64,000 nt of DNA from Acinetobacter halotolerans (lineage in GTDB: Bacteria; Pseudomonadota; Gammaproteobacteria; Pseudomonadales; Moraxellaceae). Made by a program: the position numbers and the translations under genes. The notes below the pieces were generated by a model. That model did no database searches. It was not told the origin of the DNA and was given only the letters and a program-made list of their open reading frames with translations. This document shows, in pieces, positions 38,655 to 48,867 of this stretch. The DNA lies in NCBI RefSeq assembly GCF_004208515.1, contig NZ_SGIM01000001.1:1-64000 (forward strand). The letters run 5' to 3'. The number at the start of each line of letters is the position of its first letter. Position 1 is the stretch's first letter.

Positions 38655-38684
38655 AAAAAGAAGAATACTGAGATTCTTCTTTTT
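38655..38684 (-). terminator. Terminator of DUF1328 gene
   Basis: 12-bp arms AAAAAGAAGAAT / ATTCTTCTTTTT (38655-38666, 38673-38684), 6-nt loop, T run on the minus strand. Confidence 0.85.
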
Positions 38685-38706
38685 ATTATTCATTGCTACT
38701 TAATAT

Positions 38707-38865
38707 CTAGACTTTACCTCTAGATAAGAAACCAACGATTGCCAAAATAACAGCAACGACAAGTAAAATAACAGCAAAATCTTTTGATAAGCCAGCGACA
38801 CCACCAAAACCTAATAAACTGGCAATGAGTGCGATTACTGCAAAAATAATGGCCCAACGGAACAT
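38707..38865 (-). CDS. DUF1328 (YtjA-like) small membrane protein
   Basis: A 52-residue protein starting [20 protein letters not shown], followed by [16 protein letters not shown]: two membrane helices in the DUF1328 family order. A perfect AGGAGG site lies 7 bp before the ATG. The family is widespread in proteobacteria and often stress-induced; its function is unknown. It has its own terminator and is too short for common length cut-offs. Confidence 0.88.
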   Translation of the reverse strand: MFRWAIIFAVIALIASLLGFGGVAGLSKDFAVILLVVAVILAIVGFLSRGKV

Positions 38866-39049
38866 AATGTTTCCTCCTAATTTATCGTTATGTTTCCACT
38901 ATAGCGTGTGTTTTTTGAGCTAAATGTGGTGTTTCTGTGGTTGAAATGTTGAATAGATTAAGAAATGTTAATTGGATAATTATTTGAAAACCAAGTTAAT
39001 GACGGATGAATGCTATAATCAAAAGCTCGCTTAAACTGAAAGCATTGGT

Positions 39050-39502
39050 ATGTCCATCGAACTCCGCCCAAATTTTTGGAAGCAATACACACTTGATCAG
39101 CTGACGCATGCTGAGTGGGAAGCATTGTGCGATGGTTGTGGCTTATGTTGTTTGATTAAGCTTGAAGACGAAGAAACTGCTGAGGTCGCTTATACTAAAG
39201 TGGCGTGCAAGTTATTGGATTGTAAAACAGCCAGTTGTTCTGATTATGCGCAGCGTCAACAACATGTTCCTGATTGTATCCAACTTACACTTGAGCAATT
39301 GCAGACGATTACATGGTTGCCGCCTAGTTGCGCTTATCGACGTTTAAGTGAAGGGAAAAACCTTCCTTCGTGGCACTATCTCAATACAGGTTCGCGTCAA
39401 AGTGTGATTCAGGCAAAAAAATCAGCAGCAGGACGATGTATTTCTGAAAATGACGTCGATGAAGAACAGATCGAAGATTATATTGTTCGTTGGGTGCGTT
39501 AA
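39050..39502 (+). CDS. YcgN-family cysteine-cluster protein
   Basis: A 150-residue protein of the UPF0260/YcgN type. It shows the cysteine pattern CDGCGLCCLIKLEDE, then VACKLLDCKTASCSDY and VPDCIQLT, as in the family, suggesting metal or Fe-S binding. Length matches. The role is unknown, though YcgN-type proteins are linked to redox or metal proteins. A weak ribosome-binding site precedes the ATG at 39050. It runs in the same direction as the sugar dehydrogenase but 114 bp separates them. Confidence 0.85.
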   Translation: MSIELRPNFWKQYTLDQLTHAEWEALCDGCGLCCLIKLEDEETAEVAYTKVACKLLDCKTASCSDYAQRQQHVPDCIQLTLEQLQTITWLPPSCAYRRLSEGKNLPSWHYLNTGSRQSVIQAKKSAAGRCISENDVDEEQIEDYIVRWVR

Positions 39503-39616
39503 ACTGCTTTTAAATCTAACGCGAGATGATTTCGTATAATAAATACAACACTTTTATAGTAGTTTTCCATGCCAATCTCCGTACGCTTAGAAAAGATAAT
39601 AAGAGGGAGATATGGG

Positions 39617-40780
39617 ATGATGAAGTTGTTAGCAACGCCACTTTTATGTGGAAGTTTTTTATTTTTATTCGCCTGTGGTTCAAATAATACCAATTCTAAA
39701 ACGCCAGAACAGAGCGCTGCCCAGCAAAGCGCAAAAAAAGCAACTCAACAAGCTTATCGTGTAGAGACCATTGCCCAATTGAATGAGCCATGGGCCATGA
39801 CCACATTACCTGATCAACGTTTGTTGATAACTGAACGAAAAGGCCAATTAAAAGTATTCGATCCTCAAAACAAACAGAGCGTGAATGTACAAGGTGTTCC
39901 AACGGTGAGTTATGGTGGTCAGGGTGGTTTAGGTGATGTTGTTTTACATCCAAATTTTCAACAAAACCATTGGATCTATTTGAGTTATGCGACCAAAGGT
40001 CAAGGTGGCTACGGTGCTGTGATTTCACGTGCCAAACTTGATTTGTCAAATCCAGCACAACCAAAACTTACAGATCTAAAAACAATATGGCAACAAGTGC
40101 CTAAAGTCTCAGGACAGGGACATTATGCTCATCGTATGCTGTTTGGTGCCGATGGTAAGCTTTGGGTCAGTTCTGGAGAGCGACAAAAATTTGATCCAGC
40201 ACAAGATATGAAAAGTAATTTAGGCAAGATTTTGCGTCTAAATGATGATGGTACAGCCGCCGCAAATAACCCATTTAGCCAGCAAGGTGGGGTGACTGCG
40301 GAAATATGGTCCCTTGGGCATCGTAATCCGCTTGGTATGGCATTTGATGCAAAACAACAGCTCTGGGTGGTCGAAATGGGACCTAAAGGTGGCGATGAGC
40401 TGAACTTAATTGTCAAAGGTGAAAATTATGGTTATCCAATCGTCTCGAATGGTGATCACTATTCAGGTTTGAAGATTCCAGATCATCAGACTCGTCCAGA
40501 ATTTAAAGCGCCTGAAATTGATTGGACGCCGGTTATTTCACCTTCAAGCATGATCATTTATACAGGCAAAGAATTTCCTTTATGGCAGCAAAAGGCCTTA
40601 ATCGGTGGCTTATCCTCTAAAGCCATTGTGGTGGTGGATTTAAATACTCGACCTGTAAAAGAAGTTCAGCGACTGGATATGAAACAACGTATTCGAGGCT
40701 TGCAACAAGCTCAAGATGGCTCGATTTGGGTGATTGAGGATGGTCCTCAAGCCAAATTACTCAAACTCAATGCCAATTAA
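39617..40780 (+). CDS. PQQ-dependent sugar dehydrogenase-like lipoprotein
   Basis: A 387-residue exported beta-propeller of the soluble glucose/sorbosone dehydrogenase family (as YliI/Asd of E. coli). The signal sequence ends in the lipobox LFAC, so the protein is lipid-anchored. Then PWAMTTLPDQRLLITERKG, QGGLGDVVLHPNF, and the active-site His region GHRNPLGMAFD are in family order. The cofactor is probably PQQ; the substrate may be an aldose. The ATG at 39617 has GGGAGA at 6-nt spacing; an adjacent in-frame ATG at 39620 is equally possible. The ADC-like beta-lactamase gene starts 25 bp downstream. Confidence 0.87.
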   Translation: MMKLLATPLLCGSFLFLFACGSNNTNSKTPEQSAAQQSAKKATQQAYRVETIAQLNEPWAMTTLPDQRLLITERKGQLKVFDPQNKQSVNVQGVPTVSYGGQGGLGDVVLHPNFQQNHWIYLSYATKGQGGYGAVISRAKLDLSNPAQPKLTDLKTIWQQVPKVSGQGHYAHRMLFGADGKLWVSSGERQKFDPAQDMKSNLGKILRLNDDGTAAANNPFSQQGGVTAEIWSLGHRNPLGMAFDAKQQLWVVEMGPKGGDELNLIVKGENYGYPIVSNGDHYSGLKIPDHQTRPEFKAPEIDWTPVISPSSMIIYTGKEFPLWQQKALIGGLSSKAIVVVDLNTRPVKEVQRLDMKQRIRGLQQAQDGSIWVIEDGPQAKLLKLNAN

Positions 40781-40805
40781 ATTTTAACTTAAAGTGAAAT
40801 GATGA

Positions 40806-41993
40806 ATGATGAAATCAAAATCCCTCGTGATGACGTCAAAAAGACTATTGTGGGTTGCTGGGCTTCTGTCCTGCAGTTCGATGCTCTGGGCACAAGGACT
40901 GACTGAGCAACAGGTCAAACAGGTGTTGGATCAACAGTTTAAGCCGCTTTTAGAGCAGTATAATATTCCTGGCATGGCAGTCGCAGTGACCTTGAATGGT
41001 CAACATTATTTCATCAATTATGGTTTGGCCTCGAAGCAAAGTAAGCAACCGGTCAGCAGCGATACTTTATTTGAATTGGGTTCCGTCAGTAAAACCTTTA
41101 ATGCTACTTTGGCGGGCTATGCACAGGCACAGGGGCGGTTATCTTTCTCTGACCATCCTGCTAAGTATTTTCCTGAATTAAAAAATACCGCCGTCAACCG
41201 CGCTACCATACTCAACCTTGGAACCTACAGTGCGGGTGATTTTCCACTCCAGTTTCCTGATGCGGTTGTGCAACAGCAGGATATGCTGAAGTATTTCCAG
41301 TCATGGCAGCCGAAAAGCCAAGCAGGAACGACAAGACAATATTCCAATCCAAGTATTGGTCTGATGGGTTATGTCACAGCATTGGCAATGAAAAAACCGT
41401 ATGCAGAATTGGTTGAACAAACGCTTTTTCCTCAATTGGGAATGACACAAAGTTTTATCAATGTGCCAGAACAACACATGCCGCAGTATGCATGGGGATA
41501 TAAGGCCGATAAGGCTATACGTGTGTCTGCGGGCATGTTAGATGCTGAAGCCTATGGCGTGAAAAGTAGTAGTGCTGACATGTTGAAATTTTTGGATGCA
41601 CAGATCAATGTTCAACAGCTGAAACAGCCACTACGTAAAGCGATTGAAAATACCCATTTTGGTTATTTTAAAGTTGGTGCTATGACTCAAGGTTTAGGTT
41701 GGGAACAGTATGCTTATCCTGTCAAATTAGAGACTTTATTGGACGGGAATTCCAGCAAAATGGCATTGGAAAGCCATCCTGCCACGCCGATCAAACAGCC
41801 GAAGCTTGCTTCACCAGCAACGTTCTTTAATAAAACAGGTGCGACCAATGGTTTTGGTGCTTATGCCGCTTTTATTCCGAAAGAAAAAATTGGGATTGTG
41901 ATGCTCGCCAATACCAATTTTCCAAATGATGAACGTATTAAAGCGAGCTATCGAAGCATCGAACAGCTCATCCAACTGCAACAAGTTCGATAG
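40806..41993 (+). CDS. blaADC: ADC-like class C beta-lactamase
   Basis: A 395-residue periplasmic serine beta-lactamase. After a signal peptide ending ...SMLWA it has the three class C elements: Ser93-Val-Ser-Lys96, Tyr179-Ser-Asn181, and Lys343-Thr-Gly345. The overall text (for example DTLFELGSVSKTF, QYSNPSIGLMGYV, FNKTGATNGFGAYAAFIPKE) follows the Acinetobacter-derived cephalosporinase pattern. It is clearly diverged from A. baumannii ADC, as in TYSAGDFPLQFPD. It could hydrolyse cephalosporins; expression level is not predictable, and no ISAba-type promoter element is present upstream. The preceding sugar-dehydrogenase gene is only 25 bp away, so they may share a transcript. Confidence 0.9.
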   Translation: MMKSKSLVMTSKRLLWVAGLLSCSSMLWAQGLTEQQVKQVLDQQFKPLLEQYNIPGMAVAVTLNGQHYFINYGLASKQSKQPVSSDTLFELGSVSKTFNATLAGYAQAQGRLSFSDHPAKYFPELKNTAVNRATILNLGTYSAGDFPLQFPDAVVQQQDMLKYFQSWQPKSQAGTTRQYSNPSIGLMGYVTALAMKKPYAELVEQTLFPQLGMTQSFINVPEQHMPQYAWGYKADKAIRVSAGMLDAEAYGVKSSSADMLKFLDAQINVQQLKQPLRKAIENTHFGYFKVGAMTQGLGWEQYAYPVKLETLLDGNSSKMALESHPATPIKQPKLASPATFFNKTGATNGFGAYAAFIPKEKIGIVMLANTNFPNDERIKASYRSIEQLIQLQQVR

Positions 41994-42076
41994 AATGATC
42001 AGTTGGTTGCAGATTCAAATTGTAGATTTGAGTCAGACACAATAGACTACTGTAAAAGACCATAAAGCCATTGATA

Positions 42077-43357
42077 ATGTCCGATACGCATATTCCTCTA
42101 CCTGAACGTTTACGTCCTCGTGACTTGTCCGAAATTATTGGACAAGATCATTTGCTCGGTGAAAATGCACCGTTACGTCAAATGATTGATCAAGGGCATC
42201 TACCTTCGATTATCTTCTGGGGACCACCTGGTGTGGGGAAAACCACGATCGCATTATTACTGGCGCAAGCAGTAGATCGTCCTTTTATTAGCTTATCTGC
42301 GCTCAATACAGGCGTGAAAGAGCTACGTGAAGTGATTGCGGAAAGTGGTGATCTACTCAACTTGACACCTGTGGTCTTTATTGATGAGATTCATCGTTTC
42401 AATAAATCGCAACAAGATGCCTTACTCAATGCAGTTGAGAAAGGCAAAATCACTTTAATTGGTGCAACTACTGAAAATCCCTCTTTTGAGGTCAACAGTG
42501 CACTTTTATCACGCTGTCAGGTGTATACCCTCAATAGTCTGGACGTGGATGCGATTCAAACACTGCTGAACAAAGCCATTCAAAGTGATCAATTCTTAAA
42601 AGAACGTTTTATTCAAATTGAAGAATATGATGCACTTATTCAATTTGCTGCGGGTGATGCCCGTAAGGCATTGAACTTAATTGATTTAGTCGCCAGCACA
42701 TTTGAAGCTGATATTGAAAATATTGTCACCAATGCAATTGTGGTCAAAGTGGCGCAGCAAAATATTGCGCGTTATGACAAATCGGGTGAGCAACATTACG
42801 ATGTGGTTTCGGCATTTATCAAATCGATTCGTGGTAGTGATCCCGATGCAACCTTGTATTGGATGGCACGTATGCTCAAAGGCGGCGAAGATCCTGTTTT
42901 TATCGCGCGTCGTATGTTGATTGCGGCTTCAGAAGATATTGGTAACTCCAATCCGAATGCATTATTACTGGCAGGTGAATGCTTCCGTTCAGTACAAGCG
43001 GTGGGTATGCCAGAGGCACGTATTATTTTGGGACAGACAGCTGTTTATTTAGCCACCAGCCCGAAAAGTAATAGCACCTATTTAGCCATTAATCGTGCTT
43101 TAGAGTTGGCTGAAAAGACTGCAAATCTACCAGTACCTTTGCATTTGCGTAATGCACCAACCAAGTTGATGAAACAACAGGGCTATGGTGTGGATTATCA
43201 TTATCCGCATAATTATCCAGAACATTTTGTGTTGCAGGAATACTTGCCGCCTGAGTTGAAGGGTACAAAGTTGTATGAATCAGCGCGAAATAAACGTGAG
43301 GTTGAGGCTGAGCGTTTACAACAACGTCGTTGGCAGCAAGAACAACAGCAGCAGTGA
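42077..43357 (+). CDS. rarA: Replication-associated recombination protein RarA (MgsA)
   Basis: A 426-residue AAA+ ATPase acting at stalled replication forks. Walker A is [11 protein letters not shown], Walker B is [10 protein letters not shown], and sensor 1 region GATTENPSF follows. The C-terminal tetramerisation part has [19 protein letters not shown] and [12 protein letters not shown]. The ATG at 42077 is chosen; a TTG at 42071 is in frame but adds nothing. Ends with a Gln-rich tail (QEQQQQ). Single gene after the ADC-like gene. Confidence 0.95.
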   Translation: MSDTHIPLPERLRPRDLSEIIGQDHLLGENAPLRQMIDQGHLPSIIFWGPPGVGKTTIALLLAQAVDRPFISLSALNTGVKELREVIAESGDLLNLTPVVFIDEIHRFNKSQQDALLNAVEKGKITLIGATTENPSFEVNSALLSRCQVYTLNSLDVDAIQTLLNKAIQSDQFLKERFIQIEEYDALIQFAAGDARKALNLIDLVASTFEADIENIVTNAIVVKVAQQNIARYDKSGEQHYDVVSAFIKSIRGSDPDATLYWMARMLKGGEDPVFIARRMLIAASEDIGNSNPNALLLAGECFRSVQAVGMPEARIILGQTAVYLATSPKSNSTYLAINRALELAEKTANLPVPLHLRNAPTKLMKQQGYGVDYHYPHNYPEHFVLQEYLPPELKGTKLYESARNKREVEAERLQQRRWQQEQQQQ

Positions 43358-43384
43358 AATTTGAACTTTTTGAACACCATTTAA

Positions 43385-43759
43385 TTAATCTGTATTTGCA
43401 AGCTTGGTTACTTGGCAGTACTTCGTAATGGGTTTTTGGTGGGGTGTGAGTATAGCTTCAAGATTATTTATATTTTCAGTTGCTAATGTCTCAGCTTGAT
43501 GGCTATTCTTTAAGTGTTTATTTTCTTTTGCAATTTTAGCTTGTTCTAAGCTGATTTTATAGATTGCGCAGATTTTATTTGGAATAGCTTGACGGTCTCC
43601 TGTAACTATCGCAACGCCTAAATCGTTATGATATTGCTGACCGAGTTCGTTATTTTGCTTTAGATAGCGATGGAACTCATCGTCTTCCATTTTTTTTGCA
43701 AAGGATGAAGTAGAAATGCATATAAGCGCCAAAGTAAAAAAGAAATATATTTTTTTCAT
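43385..43759 (-). CDS. Hypothetical exported protein
   Basis: A 124-residue protein with a clear signal peptide (MKKIYFFFTLALICISTSSFA) and a charged helical mature part. Two cysteines (one near residue 63, one near 115) could form a disulfide in the periplasm. No domain recognised. A+T-rich like its surroundings. It converges with rarA 27 bp away with no obvious terminator between. Function unknown. Confidence 0.65.
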   Translation of the reverse strand: MKKIYFFFTLALICISTSSFAKKMEDDEFHRYLKQNNELGQQYHNDLGVAIVTGDRQAIPNKICAIYKISLEQAKIAKENKHLKNSHQAETLATENINNLEAILTPHQKPITKYCQVTKLANTD

Positions 43760-43941
43760 TGCGTTGTCGGTGACATTCTTTCGTTACATTTCAGTTTAAC
43801 AAATAACTCTTCGCTGTGGGGGTAGACTGAATGTTAATGAATTAAAAGTTTAGTCATAGCAGTGTGCTTATCTTAATTGGTAGCTGCTCGAATCAATAAA
43901 AACAGATTTGAACTTGCTGCTTTATTTATTTATGTATTGAT

Positions 43942-44844
43942 ATGAACTCCAAAAAAGCCACACTCATTGGATTGCTTGCGATCTTCTTATGGAGCTTGAT
44001 CGTTGCTTTGATCAAGGATGTTAGTAGTCATTTTGGCGCAGTGGGTGGTGCAGCACTGATCTATACGCTCGCTTCAATCTTTCTATTTTTCTCGGTTGGT
44101 TGGAGCAGCCTCAGAACCTTCCCTAGAACATATTTAATTTGGGGTAGTATTTTATTTGTGGCCTACGAAATTTGCCTATCGCTTTCGATTGGTTATAGCA
44201 ACAATAATCGAGAAGCAATTGAAGTTGGAATGGTAAATTATCTATGGCCCACGTTTACCATGGTGGCCGCCATTTTGTTTAATCAACAAAAAGCCAATTT
44301 TTTGATTATTCCAGGCTTTATTATCTCATTATTGGGGATTTGTTGGGTTTTAGGCGGTGAGCAAGGCTTTGATTTAATTGGTATGTGGCAGAACATTCAA
44401 AACAATCCACTTAGTTATGGGTTAGCATTTATTGGAACGCTTTTGTGGGCAGCCTATTGCACACTGACTGCAAGAATTGCCAATGGCAGTAATGGCATCA
44501 CCCTATTTTTTATTCTGGTTGCGATTGTGCTCTGGATTAAATATCTACTCATGGGGGGAGGTGCATTTCAGTTTGAATGGCAAGCTTCAATTATTTTGCT
44601 GATTGCAGCCGCAGCTATGGGCTTTGGTTATGCGGCATGGAATATTGGCATTTTGCATGGCAATGTCACGTTGTTGGCTGGGGCTTCTTATTTTATTCCA
44701 GTATTTTCTGCATTTTTTGCTGCTATTTTATTAAATACCCCATTGAGCTTATCTTTTTGGTATGGCGCTTTTATGGTATGTTTGGGCTCGATCTTATGTT
44801 GGATGTCGACAAGGGCACAACATTCGCATGCTGAAGATGTATAA
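43942..44844 (+). CDS. yddG: Aromatic amino-acid exporter YddG-like (EamA/DMT)
   Basis: A 300-residue inner-membrane protein with ten hydrophobic helices in two EamA repeats. The sequence of the first repeat (ATLIGLLAIFLWSLIVALIKD, then YEICLSLSIGYSNNNREAIEVGMVNYLWPTFT) matches the YddG-type aromatic amino-acid/paraquat exporters. Direction of transport is out of the cell by family precedent. Single gene with a shared terminator before purC. Confidence 0.85.
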   Translation: MNSKKATLIGLLAIFLWSLIVALIKDVSSHFGAVGGAALIYTLASIFLFFSVGWSSLRTFPRTYLIWGSILFVAYEICLSLSIGYSNNNREAIEVGMVNYLWPTFTMVAAILFNQQKANFLIIPGFIISLLGICWVLGGEQGFDLIGMWQNIQNNPLSYGLAFIGTLLWAAYCTLTARIANGSNGITLFFILVAIVLWIKYLLMGGGAFQFEWQASIILLIAAAAMGFGYAAWNIGILHGNVTLLAGASYFIPVFSAFFAAILLNTPLSLSFWYGAFMVCLGSILCWMSTRAQHSHAEDV

Positions 44845-44878
44845 ATAAAACCTAATCCTGATATGTTCTCATAACCAT

Positions 44879-44906
44879 AAAAAAACCAGCCGAAGCTGGT
44901 TTTTTT
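44879..44906. terminator. Bidirectional terminator, yddG / purC
   Basis: AACCAGC / GCTGGTT with a CGAA loop (44891-44894), A run before and T run after. It serves convergent yddG and purC. Confidence 0.92.
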
Positions 44907-44922
44907 GACATTTCAGAGTGGC

Positions 44923-45642
44923 TTAAAGATCGTCTAAATTAATACCTAAACGCGTCGCAACTTCTTCATATGCTTCAACCACACCACCTAAACCTTGGCG
45001 GAAACGGTCTTTATCTAATTTTTTCTTGGTGTCTTTATCCCACAAACGGCAACCATCTGGAGAGAATTCATCGCCAAGTACGATACGGTCATGGAATACA
45101 CCAAACTCAAGTTTGAAATCCACCAGAATCATATTACCCGCATCAAATAATGCTTTAAGCACATCATTGACTTGGTAAGTGAGTTCTTTCATTTTTTCAA
45201 GTTGGTCAGCAGTTGCCCAACCTAACGCAATCGCTTGAGATTCGTTGACCATTGGATCGCCAAGTGCATCATCTTTAAAGAACAATTCAAAAGTTGGTGG
45301 TGTTAACACTTTGCCTTCTTCAACGCCTAAACGACGGCACAATGAACCAGCAGCGTAGTTACGAATCACGCACTCAACAGGGATCATCTCAAGTTTTTTC
45401 ACCAGTACTTCTGTTGGTGAAAGTAACTTCTCAAAATGTGTCTCGATACCCGCTTCAGCCAATTTTTCCATGATGAAGGCGTTAAAACGGTTGTTGACCT
45501 TGCCTTTACGATCTAGTTGCTCGATTTTTTCGCCATTGAACGCAGAAGCATCATCGCGAAAGACTAAAATCAGGTGGTCGGCATTGTCTGTTTCATATAC
45601 AGATTTTGCTTTACCAGTATAGAGCAAGGTTTGTTTTAACAT
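44923..45642 (-). CDS. purC: SAICAR synthetase
   Basis: A 239-residue enzyme joining CAIR and aspartate in purine synthesis. ATP-site residues are in [14 protein letters not shown] and [12 protein letters not shown]. The signature segments are [22 protein letters not shown] and [12 protein letters not shown]. It is last in the conserved unit dapA-bamC-purC, as in E. coli, separated from bamC by 37 bp. Confidence 0.96.
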   Translation of the reverse strand: MLKQTLLYTGKAKSVYETDNADHLILVFRDDASAFNGEKIEQLDRKGKVNNRFNAFIMEKLAEAGIETHFEKLLSPTEVLVKKLEMIPVECVIRNYAAGSLCRRLGVEEGKVLTPPTFELFFKDDALGDPMVNESQAIALGWATADQLEKMKELTYQVNDVLKALFDAGNMILVDFKLEFGVFHDRIVLGDEFSPDGCRLWDKDTKKKLDKDRFRQGLGGVVEAYEEVATRLGINLDDL

Positions 45643-45679
45643 GGGGGAACCTTTTTGAAAAAATATGCCTAATAAACGA

Positions 45680-46285
45680 CTAGGCTGGCCAATTTTGGTA
45701 AATCTGGGTTAACACTTCTGTTGCAATGGCTTGTTCTGCAAAGGTTGTGTCAAGTTTGAATAAGGCAACGGTATTGCTTGAACCCACAGCGGAAAGCTTC
45801 AATAAATAGCTTTGATTATCGACTTGAATCGTGGCTTCATAACCATTGTTTGATTGAGAAATCACCTTGTAGTTCAAGCTATTCAAGGTTGCAAAGGTAT
45901 ATTGCCAAGCTGCAGCCGTTGGACCTTCCACCTTCAGTAATGGGTTTCTATTTCCATCCATGACTAACTGAGGACGACCGAGTGTGGCAACCGTATCTTC
46001 TACATTACTCGCTTGTGTTTGTACTGCTTCAGGGCGAGGAAGTGCGTAACGCTTACCACTTTTGTTTTCAAACGTTGGCGCATGTTCAATCGCCAGTGGA
46101 TCAACTGTCGGAGCAGGATACAAAGGTGTAAATGGTCTGACCGTTGCGTCCTCAGGGAATTTAAGTGGTTCAAGTGCTTCTGCCTTCTTATAATCCAAAG
46201 AATGATTATTGAGGGCGAAACGGCCACAACCAGCTAAACTTAACGCTGAAATGACTAGGACAACACCAACACGTAATTGCATCAT
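45680..46285 (-). CDS. bamC: BamC/NlpB-like lipoprotein
   Basis: A 201-residue lipoprotein with lipobox LAGC at about residue 19-20, then a long unstructured proline-rich stretch ([19 protein letters not shown]) and one helix-grip-like domain at the C-terminus. E. coli BamC is about 344 residues with two such domains, so this is a short version. Position between dapA and purC is the classic BamC position. Its role in outer-membrane protein assembly is inferred from synteny and lipoprotein nature. Confidence 0.8.
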   Translation of the reverse strand: MMQLRVGVVLVISALSLAGCGRFALNNHSLDYKKAEALEPLKFPEDATVRPFTPLYPAPTVDPLAIEHAPTFENKSGKRYALPRPEAVQTQASNVEDTVATLGRPQLVMDGNRNPLLKVEGPTAAAWQYTFATLNSLNYKVISQSNNGYEATIQVDNQSYLLKLSAVGSSNTVALFKLDTTFAEQAIATEVLTQIYQNWPA

Positions 46286-46297
46286 AAATTGCTCGTA

Positions 46298-47191
46298 TTA
46301 AATAATTCCCGCAGCTTTTAGATCTGTGCGGAGAGGTTCACGATATTGTTCTGCAAGTGGGGTGAGTGGCAGGCGAATACCTGTACTCATATATCCCATC
46401 TCATGCAATGCCCATTTCACAGGAATTGGGTTTGATTCGCAAAACAAAATATTGTGTAGATTTGCAATTTGTTGATTCAAACTCTGTGCTTTCGCTCTAT
46501 CTCCAGCCAATGCTGCTTCACAAACGTCGCTCATTTGTTTAGGTGCAACATTCGCAGTAACAGAAATATTGCCTTTAGCACCCAGTAAAATCAGCTCCCA
46601 AGCGGTTTCATCATCACCTGAATAGACTGCGATTTTACCATTTAAACCTTCAATCAGCGCTTGTCCACGAGGGATATCGCCAGTGGCATCTTTAATGCCC
46701 ACAATGTTTTTTACATCTGCAAGACGAATCACGGTCTCGTTTTGCAAATCCACCCCAGTACGGCCTGGAACATTGTAAAGAATCTGTGGGATATCAGCAG
46801 CTTCAGCAATTGCTTTATAGTGTTGATATAAGCCTTCTTGAGTCGGTTTATTATAATATGGCGTCACCAACAGCGCAGCATCGGCACCGAGTTCTTTTGC
46901 GGCTTTGGTGAGTTCAATCGCTTCACGGGTCGAATTTGCACCTGTGCCAGCGATAATTGGAATACGTTTATTGGCGACACGAACCACTTCTTTGATGACT
47001 TGCGTGTGTTCTTCCATGCTTAAGGTAGATGCTTCGCCTGTTGTTCCAACAGCAACAATACTATGTGTGCCTTGTTGGATGTGCCACTCAACAAGCTTCT
47101 CAAGGCTCTTCCAATCTACACCGCCATGTTCAAACATTGGGGTAACGATTGCGACAATTGAGCCTTGTATATTTTGTGCTAGCTGAGTCAT
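46298..47191 (-). CDS. dapA: 4-hydroxy-tetrahydrodipicolinate synthase
   Basis: A 297-residue aldolase condensing pyruvate and aspartate semialdehyde in lysine and peptidoglycan synthesis. The Schiff-base lysine is in NIVGIKDATGD; GTTGEASTL, YYNKPTQEGLYQHY and YNVPGRTGV are conserved. Complete length. The bamC gene starts 12 bp downstream, so the two are co-transcribed. The divergent neighbour is the nicotinamidase gene. Confidence 0.97.
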   Translation of the reverse strand: MTQLAQNIQGSIVAIVTPMFEHGGVDWKSLEKLVEWHIQQGTHSIVAVGTTGEASTLSMEEHTQVIKEVVRVANKRIPIIAGTGANSTREAIELTKAAKELGADAALLVTPYYNKPTQEGLYQHYKAIAEAADIPQILYNVPGRTGVDLQNETVIRLADVKNIVGIKDATGDIPRGQALIEGLNGKIAVYSGDDETAWELILLGAKGNISVTANVAPKQMSDVCEAALAGDRAKAQSLNQQIANLHNILFCESNPIPVKWALHEMGYMSTGIRLPLTPLAEQYREPLRTDLKAAGII

Positions 47192-47485
47192 TTTAAAAAA
47201 ATATCCTATTTTTCCATCCGAGATTGAAGTAATTAAAACGAAATATTGGATGGATGCAGTATTTTGATTGGTCGTTCAACAATTAAGCCACGTTGAATGA
47301 CAATTATGCAAATTATGACTGATCGGAGACATAAGAACAATATGCTTTCGTTAAACTGTAAGAAACTTTAACTCATCTTTGGCTTGAATGATTTTCATCT
47401 TATAAAATAATCAGAGCTGTAGTCAGATGATTGAGAGCAGCGTATGGTACAAAGAGGGGATTGGACTGGAATGTGGGATGATCAA

Positions 47486-48118
47486 ATGCAAAAACAAGTG
47501 AAACGTACTGCACTTATCGTTGTGGATGTACAAAATGGATTTACGCCCGGTGGGAGCTTAGCAGTTGCCGATGCAGATCAGATTATTCCATTGATTAATC
47601 AACTCGCCCTAAGCTTTGAACATGTGGTGCTAACCCAAGACTGGCATCCAGAACAGCATATTTCGTTTGCAGAAAATCACCCTAATAAAATGCCTTTCGA
47701 GACGATCGAGTTGGCTTATGGAACGCAAGTGTTGTGGCCAAAACATTGTGTACAAGGCTCGCAGGATGCGGCGTTTCATCCCGAGCTTAATATTCCAACG
47801 GCGCAGCTCATTATTCGTAAGGGATTTCATCAGGACATTGATAGTTATTCAGCCTTTATGGAAGCAGACCGTAAGACGCCAACAGGACTCAATGGATATC
47901 TAAAAGAACACCAAATAGACACTGTTTATATTGTGGGTATTGCTACGGATTTTTGTGTGGCGTGGACGGCTTTAGATGCGGTGCATTTCGGTTTTAAAAC
48001 CTATGTGGTTGAAGATGCCTGTAAAGCAATAGATTTAAATGGTTCATTGCAACAGGCTTGGCAAGAGATGCGCGCAAAAGGTATTCAGAGGATTCAATCT
48101 TCCACAGTCCTGTCATAA
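47486..48118 (+). CDS. pncA: Nicotinamidase
   Basis: A 210-residue amidase converting nicotinamide to nicotinate, feeding the Preiss-Handler NAD pathway with pncB (encoded at 61.7 kb). The catalytic Asp is in DVQNGFTPGG, metal ligands in DWHPEQHISFAENHP, and the catalytic Cys in GIATDFCVAWTALDA. The start is uncertain: ATG at 47486 fits the family N-terminus, with GGGA about 8 bp upstream; in-frame ATGs at 47471 and 47444 are also possible (up to 14 more residues). Confidence 0.9.
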   Translation: MQKQVKRTALIVVDVQNGFTPGGSLAVADADQIIPLINQLALSFEHVVLTQDWHPEQHISFAENHPNKMPFETIELAYGTQVLWPKHCVQGSQDAAFHPELNIPTAQLIIRKGFHQDIDSYSAFMEADRKTPTGLNGYLKEHQIDTVYIVGIATDFCVAWTALDAVHFGFKTYVVEDACKAIDLNGSLQQAWQEMRAKGIQRIQSSTVLS

Positions 48119-48210
48119 GCTTGAGCGGCTTGATCTAAACACGTTAAAATGCTCATCACCATGTATTTTCATTGTTTATTTAGCAATGTAACCCCTTAAT
48201 TGAGAGCTTC

Positions 48211-48675
48211 ATGACTGCACAACTTGATGATTTTGACCAAAAAATTATTCATCATTTACAATTAAATGGCCGTTTAGCCAATCAAGAGTTAGCTGAATTA
48301 GTTGGGTTGTCGACTTCTCAATGTTCACGTCGTCGAATTCATCTTGAGCAGACAAAAATAATCACAGGCTATTATGCTCAGGTTGCCTTGTGTGCTGATC
48401 CAACCCCGATCATGGGGATTATTGAAGTGAAGTTGCAAAATTATAATGATGCAACTCATGACCGTTTTGTTGAATTTCTATTGCGTGAACCTGCGGTAAA
48501 AGATATTTATAAATTGACGGGAAGTTATGATTTTGCACTCAAGGTTGCGGTTAAAAACTTAGATGAAATGGTCAAGTTGATTGGGATTTTATCCTCGAGT
48601 GATTTTGGTGTCAGTAATTTAAACACGTCAATTGTTTTAGAAAAACTCAAAGAGAACGGTATCGCAACTCAATAA
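48211..48675 (+). CDS. Lrp/AsnC-family regulator
   Basis: A 154-residue feast/famine regulator. The N-terminal helix-turn-helix reads LDDFDQKIIHHLQLNGRLANQELAELVGLSTSQCSRR in order, and the C-terminal RAM effector domain contains KDIYKLTGSYDFALKV. GAGAG precedes the ATG. It is followed by a YitT gene in the same direction about 190 bp on; ligand and targets are unknown. Confidence 0.9.
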   Translation: MTAQLDDFDQKIIHHLQLNGRLANQELAELVGLSTSQCSRRRIHLEQTKIITGYYAQVALCADPTPIMGIIEVKLQNYNDATHDRFVEFLLREPAVKDIYKLTGSYDFALKVAVKNLDEMVKLIGILSSSDFGVSNLNTSIVLEKLKENGIATQ

Positions 48676-48867
48676 AAAACAGCAACCTAATCTTTTTGCA
48701 TTGGAATAGTGCATAACATTCAAAATGCATTATTTTGAATATAAATTGCATTTATGGTAAAAATATAAGAATAAATTGCGAAAATATAATAAAAATGATC
48801 AAATATGCCATGGCTTTCCTTGAAAGCTTTCTCTCCCTTTGTTGTTCTCCTGTTGAGTTGTACCGTT

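Noticed and set aside
39529..39539. ATTTCGTATAA, identical to an Acinetobacter XerC half-site, suggested a dif or pdif module
   Set aside because: The spacer and XerD half (TTATGTTAAAT-like) do not follow; an 11-mer alone is expected by chance in A+T-rich DNA, and no module genes flank it.
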